NCBI GenBank assembly: GCA_023393815.1
Contig: JAEXBU010000013.1
Coordinates: 1 to 33,758, forward strand
From: Bacillota bacterium
GTDB taxonomy: Bacteria; Bacillota; Clostridia; Tissierellales; Peptoniphilaceae
Direction: 5' to 3'
DNA length: 33,758 nt
Position numbers and translations under genes: made by a program. Each line of letters begins with the position of its first letter. The first letter of the stretch is position 1. A model generated the notes under the pieces. The model did not search any database. It saw only the letters and a program-made list of their open reading frames with translations, and was not told the origin of the DNA. This document shows positions 1 through 8,658 of the stretch, piece after piece.

Positions 1-608
1 ACTTAATCACGGTGAGCGGTGCCGATCGCGTCATTTGCATGGATCTTCATGCCGGACAAATCCAAGGATATTTCGACATTCCCGTGGATCATTTGACCGC
101 CGTTCCCTATTTGGCCAAGTACTTTAAGGATACGATCGACACGTCCAACATCGTCGTCGTCAGTCCCGATTTAGGCGGCGTCACCCGTACCCGAAAATTT
201 GCCGAAGAATTAAACGGTGCGCCCATTGCTATTATCGAAAAGAGACGTCCGAAGGCCAACGAAAATGTAGTAATGAACGTCATCGGTTCGATCGAGGGAA
301 AGGACTGCATTTTGGTCGACGACATTATCGATACGGCGGGCACCGTATGCAAAGCCGCCGAAGCGCTTAAGAAATACGGAGCAAAAAAAATCTATGGATG
401 TGCTACCCACGGCGTTTTATCCGGTCCTGCCATCGGACGCATCGATCAATCGGTGATGGAGCGCTTCGTCATTACCGACACCATCGATTTGGACGAAGAA
501 AAGAATATCGACAAGATCGACGTCGTCTCCGTAGCGCCGATCCTCGCCAGTGCCATTCGTCGAGTTAATACGGATCATTCCATCAGCAAGATCTTCGAAG
601 AAGTGTAA
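1..608 (+). CDS. prs: Ribose-phosphate pyrophosphokinase, 3' part (5' end outside window)
   Basis: PRPP synthetase transfers pyrophosphate from ATP to ribose 5-phosphate, feeding purine, pyrimidine, histidine and tryptophan synthesis in the cytosol. The reading frame is open from base 3 and upstream of the window, so only the C-terminal two thirds are visible. Recognisable family segments are GADRVICMDLHAGQIQGYFD near the left edge, DLGGVTRTRKFAEEL, and the PRPP-binding loop VDDIIDTAGT followed by the GVLSGPAIGRI segment. A GTG at base 12 is an internal valine, not a start. The stop codon lies one base before the pth start, so the two genes are surely co-transcribed. prs followed by pth is the Bacillota gene order, here without the ctc/rplY gene that sits between them in Bacillus. 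Confidence 0.97.
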   Translation, partial: LITVSGADRVICMDLHAGQIQGYFDIPVDHLTAVPYLAKYFKDTIDTSNIVVVSPDLGGVTRTRKFAEELNGAPIAIIEKRRPKANENVVMNVIGSIEGKDCILVDDIIDTAGTVCKAAEALKKYGAKKIYGCATHGVLSGPAIGRIDQSVMERFVITDTIDLDEEKNIDKIDVVSVAPILASAIRRVNTDHSISKIFEEV

Positions 609-609
609 A

Positions 610-1170
610 ATGCTTATTGTCGGTTTAGGCAATCCCGGGGATCGTTATAAAAACACGCGGCATAATGTCGGCTTTAGGGCTCTCGATGCGATTGCCGATG
701 CGTTACGCATTCCCGTAAATTCCATAAAATTTAAGGGGCTTTATGGAGAAGGGCGCGCCTTTGGGAAAAAGGTGCGTCTTTTAAAGCCCACCACGTATAT
801 GAATGAAAGCGGCCAATCCGTAAGGGAATGTATGGAGTATTTTAAGATCGATCCCGAAGAGGTATTGGTTCTGGTGGACGACATCGACATTGCCTTCGGT
901 ACCATTCGTCTCCGAAAGTCCGGCAGCGCAGGCACGCATAACGGGCTGAAGTCCATTATTTATCAAATCCGATCGGATCAATTTCCCCGCATAAAAATTG
1001 CCGTGGGAAAGAAAGATCCCCGGATGGATTTGGCCGATTTCGTCCTCGGCACCTTTTGCGGAGAAGAAAAAAAGGTGATGGACGAAACCATCGAAAAGGC
1101 GAAAGATGCTGCGCTCTTGTTTTTAAAAGAGGGGCCGGATGCCGCCATGAATACCTATAACGGAAAGTAA
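610..1170 (+). CDS. pth: Peptidyl-tRNA hydrolase
   Basis: Pth cleaves the ester bond of peptidyl-tRNAs that drop off ribosomes and so recycles tRNA. The 186-residue product has the usual length. Visible family signatures are GLGNPGDRYKNTRHNVGFRALD at the N-terminus (split here as GLGNPG and the catalytic TRHNVGF histidine), KPTTYMNESGQSV, the DDIDIAFG segment and GSAGTHNGLKSI. The frame is open further upstream to base 550, but that extension lies inside prs; the ATG at 610 gives the canonical MLIVGLGNPG start and follows the prs stop by one base, so translation is probably coupled. A hairpin with a T-tract follows directly. Confidence 0.97.
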   Translation: MLIVGLGNPGDRYKNTRHNVGFRALDAIADALRIPVNSIKFKGLYGEGRAFGKKVRLLKPTTYMNESGQSVRECMEYFKIDPEEVLVLVDDIDIAFGTIRLRKSGSAGTHNGLKSIIYQIRSDQFPRIKIAVGKKDPRMDLADFVLGTFCGEEKKVMDETIEKAKDAALLFLKEGPDAAMNTYNGK

Positions 1171-1198
1171 AAAACAGCTCCACGTGGGCTGTTTTTTT
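1171..1198 (+). terminator. Intrinsic terminator after pth, abutting the mfd ribosome binding site
   Basis: The arms AAAACAGC and GCTGTTTT enclose a CCACGTGG palindrome with one bulged T, and are followed by a run of seven Ts. The T-tract ends where the mfd Shine-Dalgarno AGGAGGA begins, leaving no space for a promoter for mfd. Confidence 0.8.
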
Positions 1199-1208
1199 AG
1201 GAGGAACT

Positions 1209-4200
1209 ATGACGCGGATTTACAATCGGCTCTTTTTACAGGAGCCGCCCTTTCAACAGATTTTGGAAGGATTGAGGGAGAAGGAAGTTCCCATCGGCTG
1301 TTACGGGCTGGCGGAGCCTGCTATCGCGCCTGTTATCGAAACCATCGGGTGGGATCAAAAGCGGCCCGTGCTCGTGGTTACGTACGATCTTGCTCGGGCA
1401 AAAAAATTAGCGGAGGATTTATCCTACTATGCGGAAGACGGAGTGTACCAATTGCAGGCTCGGGAGCTCTTTTTCTTCCAGCGGGATGCGGGGAGCAACG
1501 AGCTTCTCAGCGCCCGCCTCAGAACCTTACAGGCGATGTTGCGCGGAAAGGCGAAATACGTGGTGACGACGCCGGAAGCGTTGGGCGGCATTTTTCTCAA
1601 GCCGGCCCACTTGGAAGCGGCTGTCTTCTCCCTGAACGTAGGCGATATAGTAGAAACCGACGGACTCATTCAGCGCCTTTTGGCTTCGGGCTACAAACGG
1701 GTGGATTTTGTCGAGGGCATGGGTCAATTTTCCATACGGGGCGGAATTATCGACATTTACAGTCCCGACGACTACCCCTACCGCGTCGAACTCTTCGATG
1801 TGGAAGTGGATTCCATACGCCGCTTCGATCCCGAGACGCAGCGTTCCATAGAGGACGTGGAGACGGTGGAGATTTTTCCCGTGCACGATGTGATCTTTGA
1901 TGCGCCCTTGCAAGACACCATTGCCAAGGCCATCGAAAAAGATTTGAAGAAGATAAAAAAGTTGAGCCGCATTTCCCAAGAGCGGGCAGAAGAAAAGTTT
2001 CTTCCCCTCGTGGAAAAGTTGAAAGATCGGTCCTTTTTGTCTCACACGGATCTTTTGCTGCCCTACATTCCTCAAAGGGAGCGCGCGTCCGTGGTGGATT
2101 ACTTTAAAGAGTCGCCGCTGATTTTTGTGGACGAGCCTCGCCGCGTGAAGGAAGTCGCCGAAAAACAGGAGTTGTCCTTGGTGGATACCTTAAGCGATTT
2201 AGCCGATGCGGGAGAACTTTTAAAGTCCCACTTGGCCATTCAAATCGACTACGAAACCATTCGCGAGGATTTGCGGTCGCGAGATCTGATTCTCTCCAGT
2301 CATATCGTGCGCGCCTCCAACGAAGTGCCGATGAAGCGCATCGCCAATTTCCACGTGAAGACCGTCACCGGTTTCGGCGGGCGATTGCGATTTTTTAAGG
2401 AAGAAATCCGCCGCTATTTGGACAAGGAGTATTCCGTCGTACTGTTGGGAGGAAGCGCCGAGAAAACCGAGCGACTGAAAGAAACTGTTCGGAACATGGG
2501 TTTTCAGGCGGAGCCTCTTAGCGACGACTTTATGCCCGGAGTGATACAATACGACACGGGTCATGTTCACGGCGGTTTTGAAATGGAAGACCGGCGCTTT
2601 GTTCTACTACATTCCACGGAGATATTTGGCGAAACGAAAAAGAAGAAGCGGCGGCAAAAGAAAAAAGACGTGATCGACTTGGGAAGTCTTTCCGTCGGCG
2701 ATTACGTGGTTCACGAAATGCACGGCATCGGGAAGTTTATGGGCACGACAAATTTAGAAGTGCAGGGAATTCATCGGGACTACATTGCTCTTCTTTACCA
2801 AGGGGGCGACAAACTATTTCTTCCCATGGATCAAATGGCTTTGATTCACCGCTATATCGCATCGGACGATGCGCCGGTGAAGATCAACCGATTAAACACC
2901 CAAACTTGGAAAAATACCAAGGCCAAGGCCAAGCGCAGCGTGGAAGAAATGGCGGAGGATTTAATTCGTCTCTACGCCAAACGGGAAGATGTAACGGGCT
3001 ACGCTTTTACGAAGGACCAGCCTTGGCAAAAAGACTTTGAAGACGCCTTCCCGTACGACGAAACGGAAGGGCAGTTGAAAGCGACGGAAGAAATTAAAAG
3101 CGACATGGAAGAGGCCAAGCCTATGGATCGTTTGCTCTGTGCCGACGTGGGTTACGGAAAGACGGAAGTGGCTTTGCGGGCGGCTTTTAAGGCGGTACTC
3201 GACGGAAAGCAAGTGGCTTTTCTCGTGCCCACCACGATACTCGCACAACAGCACTACAACACCATGCGGGAGCGTTTCGCAAATTTTCCCGTAGATTTGG
3301 CCCTTCTCTCTCGTTTTCGCTCGAAAAAAGAGCAAGAAAAGGATTTGGAGGGTCTGAGGATCGGCTCCGTAGACATTGTCGTCGGAACCCATCGCCTTTT
3401 ATCGAAAGACGTGAAGTTTAAAGACTTGGGCCTTTTGATTATCGACGAAGAACAGCGCTTCGGCGTGCGGCACAAGGAGCGCCTCAAGCTGTTAAAGGAA
3501 AATGTGGACACGCTGACTTTGACGGCGACGCCTATTCCCAGAACCCTGCAAATGTCTCTCGCGGGCATTCGGGATATGTCCGTCATCGACGAGCCGCCGG
3601 AGGAACGCTTCCCGGTACAAACCTATGTAGTGGAGTATAATCCTATGATGATTCGCGAAGCTATCTTGAAGGAGCTGGATAGAGGAGGACAAGTTTACTT
3701 TGTCTATAACCGCGTGCGAACCATGGAAAAAATGCTCGGGGATTTGATGGAGCTGGTACCGGAGGCTCGCTTCGCCATGGCCAACGGGCAGATGGGGGAA
3801 CGTGAGTTGGAAAACACGATGCTTCAGTTTTACAATCGTGAAATCGACGTGCTCCTTTGCTCCACCATTATCGAAACGGGTATGGACGTGTCGAATGCCA
3901 ATACCATGATCGTGTGGGAGGCGAACCGCCTCGGCTTATCTCAACTGTATCAACTGCGGGGGCGAATCGGCCGCAGCAATCGCATCGCTTATGCCTATTT
4001 TTCCTACAAGCGGGACGCCAGTATATCGGAAGTGGCGGAGAAGCGTCTCGCGGCCATTCGCGAATTTACGGAATTCGGAAGCGGTTACAAAATCGCCATG
4101 CGGGACTTGGAAATCCGCGGTTCGGGAAATATATTAGGGGAGAGTCAGCATGGACACATGAACGCCATTGGCTACGACTTGTACATTAAATTTTTGAAAC

Positions 4201-4697
4201 AAGCTGTACGCCGTGCCAAAGGGGAAGAAGATGTGGAGGAAGTGGACACGTCTATGGACGTACTCCTCGATTCCTACATTCCGAAAAACTATATCCAGGA
4301 CGAACCGCAGAGGATGGAAATGTACCGAAAGATCGCCGTCGTAGCGGACGACGAAGAGGAGCGCGACGTCATCGACGAGTTGATCGACCGTTTCGGCGAG
4401 CCGCCGAAGGCTGTACTTCAACTGATTCAACTGTCGAAAATTCGCCACATGGCGTCCACTCTGCAAGTGGAATCCATACAACAAAGAGGGGGAGAGTACC
4501 TTTTTCACTTTGTCGAAGGCTACGAATTGGACCTGTCCCTGCTTAACGAACTCACCAGCGTCTTCGGTAAGCGGGTGGTCTTTTCCATGGCTGGCGAGCA
4601 CAGTATTCGCCTGTCTGCGGAGAAAAATGCCCTAAACGATGTAGAAAGAGTCCTGGATCTTATGAAAATACACAAATTGCACACACGGAGCGCCTAG
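1209..4697 (+). CDS. mfd: Transcription-repair coupling factor Mfd
   Basis: Mfd is a DNA translocase that removes RNA polymerase stalled at lesions and recruits UvrA for nucleotide excision repair. The 1162-residue length is typical. The order is a UvrB-like N-terminal module (about 1-350), a lysine/arginine-rich linker at about 477-486, the RNA-polymerase interaction (CarD-like) domain beginning VGDYVVHEMHGIGKF near residue 495, then the RecG-like helicase core with Walker A GYGKTE near 648, the DEEQRFG box near 746 and TATPIPRTLQMS, and a C-terminal TRCF domain. The start ATG has a strong SD (AGGAGGA) 4 bases upstream. There is no room for a promoter between the preceding terminator and this start, so expression must depend on readthrough from prs-pth. 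Position after pth is conserved in Bacillota. Confidence 0.98.
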   Translation: MTRIYNRLFLQEPPFQQILEGLREKEVPIGCYGLAEPAIAPVIETIGWDQKRPVLVVTYDLARAKKLAEDLSYYAEDGVYQLQARELFFFQRDAGSNELLSARLRTLQAMLRGKAKYVVTTPEALGGIFLKPAHLEAAVFSLNVGDIVETDGLIQRLLASGYKRVDFVEGMGQFSIRGGIIDIYSPDDYPYRVELFDVEVDSIRRFDPETQRSIEDVETVEIFPVHDVIFDAPLQDTIAKAIEKDLKKIKKLSRISQERAEEKFLPLVEKLKDRSFLSHTDLLLPYIPQRERASVVDYFKESPLIFVDEPRRVKEVAEKQELSLVDTLSDLADAGELLKSHLAIQIDYETIREDLRSRDLILSSHIVRASNEVPMKRIANFHVKTVTGFGGRLRFFKEEIRRYLDKEYSVVLLGGSAEKTERLKETVRNMGFQAEPLSDDFMPGVIQYDTGHVHGGFEMEDRRFVLLHSTEIFGETKKKKRRQKKKDVIDLGSLSVGDYVVHEMHGIGKFMGTTNLEVQGIHRDYIALLYQGGDKLFLPMDQMALIHRYIASDDAPVKINRLNTQTWKNTKAKAKRSVEEMAEDLIRLYAKREDVTGYAFTKDQPWQKDFEDAFPYDETEGQLKATEEIKSDMEEAKPMDRLLCADVGYGKTEVALRAAFKAVLDGKQVAFLVPTTILAQQHYNTMRERFANFPVDLALLSRFRSKKEQEKDLEGLRIGSVDIVVGTHRLLSKDVKFKDLGLLIIDEEQRFGVRHKERLKLLKENVDTLTLTATPIPRTLQMSLAGIRDMSVIDEPPEERFPVQTYVVEYNPMMIREAILKELDRGGQVYFVYNRVRTMEKMLGDLMELVPEARFAMANGQMGERELENTMLQFYNREIDVLLCSTIIETGMDVSNANTMIVWEANRLGLSQLYQLRGRIGRSNRIAYAYFSYKRDASISEVAEKRLAAIREFTEFGSGYKIAMRDLEIRGSGNILGESQHGHMNAIGYDLYIKFLKQAVRRAKGEEDVEEVDTSMDVLLDSYIPKNYIQDEPQRMEMYRKIAVVADDEEERDVIDELIDRFGEPPKAVLQLIQLSKIRHMASTLQVESIQQRGGEYLFHFVEGYELDLSLLNELTSVFGKRVVFSMAGEHSIRLSAEKNALNDVERVLDLMKIHKLHTRSA

Positions 4698-4702
4698 TTT
4701 CT

Positions 4703-4711
4703 TGCTATAAT
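4703..4711 (+). promoter_or_regulatory. Extended -10 promoter for the PrsA-type foldase gene
   Basis: TG-C-TATAAT is an exact consensus extended -10 element; I see no good -35 at 16-18 bases upstream. It begins just after the mfd stop and lies 36 bases before the next start codon. Confidence 0.65.
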
Positions 4712-4747
4712 GAGAGAAACGATTATCGAAGTAAGGAAAGGATATTT

Positions 4748-5830
4748 ATGACTATTACCCATACTCTGAAAAAAATCGGCGTCGTCTGCTTGGCGGCATC
4801 GGTTCTTCTAACCGGCTGCGGAAAGAATAAAGACGTGGCCGCAACTGTCAACGGAAAACCCATTTCCATCGAGGATTATCAACGGGAATACAAGCTGCAA
4901 GCCCAACAAGCCATGGCCCAATACGGGGACGACTTCCTCACCCAAAAGAGTCAAGACGGTAAACAAACCATGGGCGAGTTGATGCGCCAAAACACGTTGG
5001 ACAATTTGGTTCGCTTTGAAATTTACAAACAAGATGCCGAGAGCAAGGGCATTAAGATCGCGGACAAAGACGTAGATGCCGAATACAAAAAAATGGTCGA
5101 TATGTACGGAGGGGAAGACAAGATGCAAGAAACCCTCAAAGAAAACAACTTGACCGTGGACAAGATGAAAGAGTACATGAAGACCAACCTTCTCATGCAG
5201 CAGTACCAAGAAAAGATGATGAAGGACATGGAACCCACGGAAGAGGAACTCAAAAAGTATTACGAAGACCACAAAGACGAGTTTAAGACGGCGGAAGCCA
5301 GCCACATTCTGGTCAAGACCCAAAAAGAGGCCGACGCCATTAAGAAAGAATTGGACGGCGGCGCGGACTTCGCAAAACTCGCCAAGGAAAAGAGTTTGGA
5401 CACGGGCACGGCTGAAAACGGAGGTTCTTTAGGTCAATTTTCTCCGGGACAAATGGTGAAAGAATTTGACGACAAAGTCTTTTCGATGAAACCCGGCGAA
5501 ATTTCCGATCCCGTAAAGACTCAATTCGGCTACCACATTATTAAACTCGAAAAGATTTCCAATGACTACAACAGCGCGAAAGACGCCGTAAAAGAAGCGG
5601 TAATCCAAGACAAGTTTAAGGAGTACAACGAGAAACTCGAGAAGAAGGCCAAAGTGAAGCGCACGGTCAACACGGCCACGGATATTCCCGTAGAACCGGT
5701 GAAAAAAGCGGATACCGAGGCCGGTGGAAACGAAACGGGTGCGCAATCGAAAGACGCCCAAAATTCGAAGGAAAACAACCAAGCGAAGGAAACGGAAAAA
5801 ACATCCGATACAAACAAAGAAAAGAAGTAG
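4748..5830 (+). CDS. prsA: PrsA/SurA-type lipoprotein peptidyl-prolyl isomerase (foldase)
   Basis: This is an exported foldase that helps secreted proteins fold on the outer face of the membrane. The 360-residue product starts with a lipoprotein signal peptide: basic MTITHTLKK, a hydrophobic stretch and the lipobox LTGC with the lipidated Cys24. A SurA-like N-terminal chaperone domain follows, then a parvulin (PpiC) domain at about 184-275, seen as ASHILVKTQKEADAI, GGSLGQFSPGQMV and QFGYHIIKLE. From about residue 315 the tail is low-complexity and rich in Lys, Glu, Asn and Thr, probably disordered. SD AAGGAAAGGA precedes the ATG. In Clostridia a foldase gene commonly follows mfd, in the place of spoVT in Bacillus. 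It has its own promoter and terminator. The exact paralogue name (PrsA versus generic PpiC) is inferred. Confidence 0.93.
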   Translation: MTITHTLKKIGVVCLAASVLLTGCGKNKDVAATVNGKPISIEDYQREYKLQAQQAMAQYGDDFLTQKSQDGKQTMGELMRQNTLDNLVRFEIYKQDAESKGIKIADKDVDAEYKKMVDMYGGEDKMQETLKENNLTVDKMKEYMKTNLLMQQYQEKMMKDMEPTEEELKKYYEDHKDEFKTAEASHILVKTQKEADAIKKELDGGADFAKLAKEKSLDTGTAENGGSLGQFSPGQMVKEFDDKVFSMKPGEISDPVKTQFGYHIIKLEKISNDYNSAKDAVKEAVIQDKFKEYNEKLEKKAKVKRTVNTATDIPVEPVKKADTEAGGNETGAQSKDAQNSKENNQAKETEKTSDTNKEKK

Positions 5831-5850
5831 GCGATGCTTTGCGCCGGTAA

Positions 5851-5882
5851 AAACAGTCCGTCTTTTGAGCGGGCTGTTTTTT
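5851..5882 (+). terminator. Intrinsic terminator after prsA
   Basis: Arms AACAGTCCG and CGGGCTGTT pair over 9 bp (one G-T) around a 9-base loop and are followed by six Ts. Confidence 0.85.
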
Positions 5883-5951
5883 CGATCAAGAGAAGGGGCT
5901 ATTCGCTTTGCCGACAAACGGCTGAATTAGGCTAAAAAATCCTTTTTTAAC

Positions 5952-5980
5952 TAGACAAAGCACGCCGTGGATAGTACAAT
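5952..5980 (+). promoter_or_regulatory. Promoter for mazG-hup and downstream genes
   Basis: TAGACA, a 17-base spacer and TACAAT (5975-5980) form a good sigma-A type promoter 23 bases before the mazG start codon. Confidence 0.6.
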
Positions 5981-6003
5981 AACTAAGGTAAAAGGGGGAC
6001 GTC

Positions 6004-7287
6004 ATGGGAAAACTACGTGTTGTCGGCCTGGGTCCGACCAATGAAAAGGACTTAACGGCCAAAGCAATGGAGGCTATAGGCGACGATTCGCAAAAATTTC
6101 TCAGGACGGAAGAGCACGACGCAGTCGCGTATTTTCGCTCCCACCACATTCCTTACAAAAGTTATGACTATCTGTACGAGTCTATGGACGACTTCGACTC
6201 CATTTACCGCGCCATTGCGGAAGATCTATGGGAGCGTTCTAAGGAGACGGACATCAGTTACTTTGTGCCCGGCCATCCATTGATTGCGGAAAAGACCGTG
6301 GTCTACTTGCTGGAGAAAGATCCTTCCATTGAAATTGTCGACGGTCTCAGTTTTATGGAGCCGGTTCTTACGGCGGTAAAGAGAGATCCCGTCGACGGCA
6401 TGAAGATCATTAACGGGGATGATTTTTCCGATCTGGATCTGGACGTTCACGTAGACACGATCGTCACGCAAGTGTACAATCAACGGATCGTTCGAGAACT
6501 GAAGTTGGCCATTGCCGAACTGTACGGCGACGAGCACGCCGTATTCGTCCTGTCCCATGCGGGGCACGAAACTAAGGCCTTTTGCGAAAAGCGGCCCGTG
6601 TATCTTTTGGATCGATTCGATGACTACGGATATGAAACGAGCCTCTATATTCCAAGAATAGAGGCGCAAAAAGATGTAAGGGATATTGTAAGATTGATTC
6701 GACGTCTTCGCGGACCCGACGGTTGCCCTTGGGATGGAAAACAAACCCACGAAAGCATGAAGACCCACTTAATCGAAGAAGCTTACGAAGCGGCTTATGC
6801 CATCGACTGCAAGGATACCTTTGCCATGGAAGAAGAATTGGGCGACGTCCTTTTTCAAGTGATGTTCCACGCCGAGTTGGCGGCGGAAGAAGGGACCTTT
6901 TCTTTGGCAAGCATCGTCGAGTCCCTGGTGGAAAAAATGATCCGGCGCCATCCCCACGTCTTTCAAAACGGCGTGAGCGATTGGGAGGGCATGAAGGCAC
7001 AGGAACGCGGCAGCCGTACGCTATCGCAAAAAATTCGCCACTATGAGGGGTTGCCCGCCCTTCTGCGAGGACAAAAAACCCTGAGACTCGTGGCGGACGA
7101 TTCTTTTATTCTTGATTCTTTCGAGGAGATGGACGAAGACAGAGGCCGTATCGTGAAGGGGCTTGTAAACGTGTTGATCGACGCCGAAAAATCGGGGATT
7201 GACGCGGAGAGCGCCCTGGCATCGGCACTGGGACAAATTGCCGACGTCCTTTCCGAAAGAGAAGGGAACGAACATGAAAATCTTTAG
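6004..7287 (+). CDS. mazG: MazG-type nucleotide pyrophosphohydrolase fused to a tetrapyrrole-methylase-like domain (YabN)
   Basis: MazG hydrolyses NTPs/dNTPs, including aberrant ones, to monophosphates and pyrophosphate. The 427-residue product has two parts: residues 1 to about 215 form a SAM-dependent tetrapyrrole methylase-like domain (GLGPTNEKDLTAKAMEAI, then VPGHPLIAEKTV), and about 225-420 form the MazG domain, with LRGPDGCPWDGKQTHESM, the metal-binding EEAYEA and the EELGDVLFQVMFHAEL helix, plus RRHPHVF. This is the YabN architecture of Bacillota, in the expected place. SD AAGGGGG sits 5 bases before the ATG. What the methylase-like half does is not known to me; no catalytic function is claimed for it. 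The stop is 9 bases before hup. Confidence 0.95.
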   Translation: MGKLRVVGLGPTNEKDLTAKAMEAIGDDSQKFLRTEEHDAVAYFRSHHIPYKSYDYLYESMDDFDSIYRAIAEDLWERSKETDISYFVPGHPLIAEKTVVYLLEKDPSIEIVDGLSFMEPVLTAVKRDPVDGMKIINGDDFSDLDLDVHVDTIVTQVYNQRIVRELKLAIAELYGDEHAVFVLSHAGHETKAFCEKRPVYLLDRFDDYGYETSLYIPRIEAQKDVRDIVRLIRRLRGPDGCPWDGKQTHESMKTHLIEEAYEAAYAIDCKDTFAMEEELGDVLFQVMFHAELAAEEGTFSLASIVESLVEKMIRRHPHVFQNGVSDWEGMKAQERGSRTLSQKIRHYEGLPALLRGQKTLRLVADDSFILDSFEEMDEDRGRIVKGLVNVLIDAEKSGIDAESALASALGQIADVLSEREGNEHENL

Positions 7288-7296
7288 GAGGATACT

Positions 7297-7575
7297 ATGA
7301 ACAAATCTGAACTCATTTCCAATATCGCTGAAAAAAGCAACTTATCCAAGAAAGACGCCGAAAACGCATTAAACGCCTTCTTGTCTACCATCGAAGAATG
7401 TTTGGCAGACGGCGACAAAGTCCAATTAGTCGGCTTCGGCACCTTTGAAGTTCGCGACCGCAAGGCACGCGAAGGCAGAAACCCGAGAAATCCTGAAGAA
7501 GTCATTAAAATTCCCGCATCGAAGGCTCCCGTCTTCCGCGCAGGAAAGGCATTAAAAGAATCGGTCAACAAGTAA
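7297..7575 (+). CDS. hup: DNA-binding protein HU
   Basis: HU is a small histone-like dimer that bends and compacts DNA. The 92-residue product matches the family in length and sequence: MNKSELISNIAEKSNLSKKD, then VQLVGFGTFEVRDRKAREGR, the DNA-gripping arm with RNPRNPEEVIKIPASK (Pro at the intercalating tip) and the closing PVFRAGKALKE. SD AGGAGG lies 6 bases before the ATG. It is preceded closely by mazG and followed by a terminator-like hairpin, so it probably makes the major 3' end of this transcript. The hup position next to yabO is found in Clostridia. Confidence 0.97.
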   Translation: MNKSELISNIAEKSNLSKKDAENALNAFLSTIEECLADGDKVQLVGFGTFEVRDRKAREGRNPRNPEEVIKIPASKAPVFRAGKALKESVNK

Positions 7576-7578
7576 TTC

Positions 7579-7603
7579 AAGGGTCCTGAAGGGCCCTTTT
7601 TTT
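7579..7603 (+). terminator. Intrinsic terminator between hup and rqcP
   Basis: AAGGGTCC-TGAA-GGGCCCTT is an 8-bp stem with a tetraloop, followed by seven Ts. Only 12 bases separate the T-tract from the rqcP start codon, which again leaves no space for a promoter. Confidence 0.85.
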
Positions 7604-7615
7604 GAAGGGAACATT

Positions 7616-7864
7616 ATGCGCATCGACAAATACTTAAAAAACGCACGTATCATTAAACGGCGCACCGTGGCAAAAGAAGCCTGTGACGGAGGGCGGGTTA
7701 CGATTAACGGAAAAACCGCCAAGGCAGGAGATGAAGTGTCCGTAGGCGACATAGTAACCGTCCGATTCGGCAATCGCAGCCAAAAGGTTCGAGTCCTCGA
7801 TGTTAAGGACAATGTGCAGAAAAAAGGCGCCGAAGACCTCTACGAAATCCTTCTTGACGATTGA
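7616..7864 (+). CDS. rqcP: S4-domain RNA-binding protein RqcP (YabO)
   Basis: RqcP is a small S4-fold protein that binds stalled 50S subunits with peptidyl-tRNA and RqcH, promoting alanine tailing in ribosome-associated quality control. The 82-residue product carries the S4 signature MRIDKYLKNARIIKRRTVAK, followed by CDGGRVTINGKTAKAGDEVS and GDIVTVRFGN. Length and the place between hup/yabN and divIC match yabO. In Bacillus yabP and yabQ (spore cortex genes) follow; here they are missing and divIC comes next. SD GAAGGGA lies 6 bases before the ATG. Confidence 0.93.
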   Translation: MRIDKYLKNARIIKRRTVAKEACDGGRVTINGKTAKAGDEVSVGDIVTVRFGNRSQKVRVLDVKDNVQKKGAEDLYEILLDD

Positions 7865-7889
7865 AAAGATTGCCAAAACGTGCGATACT
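7861..7889 (+). promoter_or_regulatory. Promoter for divIC-yabR
   Basis: TTGAAA (7861-7866, overlapping the rqcP stop codon), a 17-base spacer and GATACT (7884-7889), with a TG one base ahead of the -10. Strong match to a sigma-A promoter with an extended -10. Confidence 0.65.
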
Positions 7890-7909
7890 AGTAGTACTGA
7901 GGTGAGACT

Positions 7910-8239
7910 ATGGCAAAGGGAAGAAAAATGCACAGAGTTCCCGTTCAAACGGCCCGTTGGGTGATTATTGCCGTGGCCGTCTTTTGCTGTGTCATCAGTT
8001 TTAGAACGTGGAAAGAAACCCGCCAAAAAGAAGCCATTATGCGGGAAAATCGGAAGAAGATAGAAGCGCAATCCGAAGAAATTAAAAAAACGGGTGCGGA
8101 CATTCGCAACAGCGATAGCTTGGAATTTGCGGAAAAAGTCGCCCGAGAAGATCTGGGCATGGTCAAACCGAGAGAAGTTATTTATGTAGACAGGGAAAAA
8201 GAGAGCGACAGAAACCTAAACGAGGAGGATACAAGGTAA
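7910..8239 (+). CDS. divIC: Septum formation initiator (DivIC/FtsB family)
   Basis: DivIC forms a complex with FtsL and DivIB in the division septum. The 109-residue product has a short basic cytoplasmic N-terminus, one membrane segment at about residues 21-35 (WVIIAVAVFCCVISF), an extracytoplasmic coiled coil rich in Lys/Glu (about 40-65), and the conserved closing motif EFAEKVAREDLGMVKPREVIY. That topology and motif are diagnostic of the family. SD GAGGTGAG precedes the ATG. The stop is 3 bases before the next gene. Confidence 0.92.
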   Translation: MAKGRKMHRVPVQTARWVIIAVAVFCCVISFRTWKETRQKEAIMRENRKKIEAQSEEIKKTGADIRNSDSLEFAEKVAREDLGMVKPREVIYVDREKESDRNLNEEDTR

Positions 8240-8242
8240 TTT

Positions 8243-8653
8243 ATGGCAATTGAAGTAGGAGCTATTTTAGAAGGCGTCGTTACGGGCATCGTCAAATTCG
8301 GCGCATTCGTACAACTCGACGAAGATCACAACGGACTGGTACATATCTCGGAAATTTCCGATGAATACGTCAAGGAAGTGTCGGATCATTTGTCCAAAGG
8401 GCAAAAGGTTAAGGTCAAGGTGCTTTCCATCGAAGACGGCGGGAAGATCGCTTTGAGCATGAAACAAGCCCAACCGAAGACAGAACATAAAAAGCCCCTT
8501 CCCCAGGCGGTTCAATTAAACAGAGAAGTCCATAAATCCGATGCGTCCAGTTTCGACGATATGTTGAGTAAATTCATGAAAGTCAGCAACGAAAAGATCG
8601 AAAGCGCGAAACAACGTCGAAACGTTAGACAGGGTAAGACGAAGAGAAGATAA
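8243..8653 (+). CDS. yabR: S1-domain RNA-binding protein (YabR-like)
   Basis: The first 75 or so residues are an S1 RNA-binding domain: GAILEGVVTGIVKFGAFVQL, GLVHISEISDEYV and KVKVLSIEDGGKIALSMKQ. The remaining 60 residues are basic and poorly conserved, ending KRR. Total 136 residues, as in B. subtilis YabR, which also lies after divIC. Its exact role is unknown to me; S1 proteins of this type bind mRNA or ribosomes. The strongest SD, AGGAGG at 8223-8228, is 14 bases from the ATG, which is long; a weaker AAGG sits at 8233-8236. The upstream gene ends in between, so translational coupling is likely. Confidence 0.9.
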   Translation: MAIEVGAILEGVVTGIVKFGAFVQLDEDHNGLVHISEISDEYVKEVSDHLSKGQKVKVKVLSIEDGGKIALSMKQAQPKTEHKKPLPQAVQLNREVHKSDASSFDDMLSKFMKVSNEKIESAKQRRNVRQGKTKRR

Positions 8654-8658
8654 AGTAT

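Noticed and set aside
550..609. Upstream extension of the pth frame
   Set aside because: It lies in prs; the ATG at 610 gives the family N-terminus.
1184..1900. 238-codon frame overlapping the start of mfd
   Set aside because: Shadow of mfd in another frame, with Arg/Gly-rich unnatural composition.
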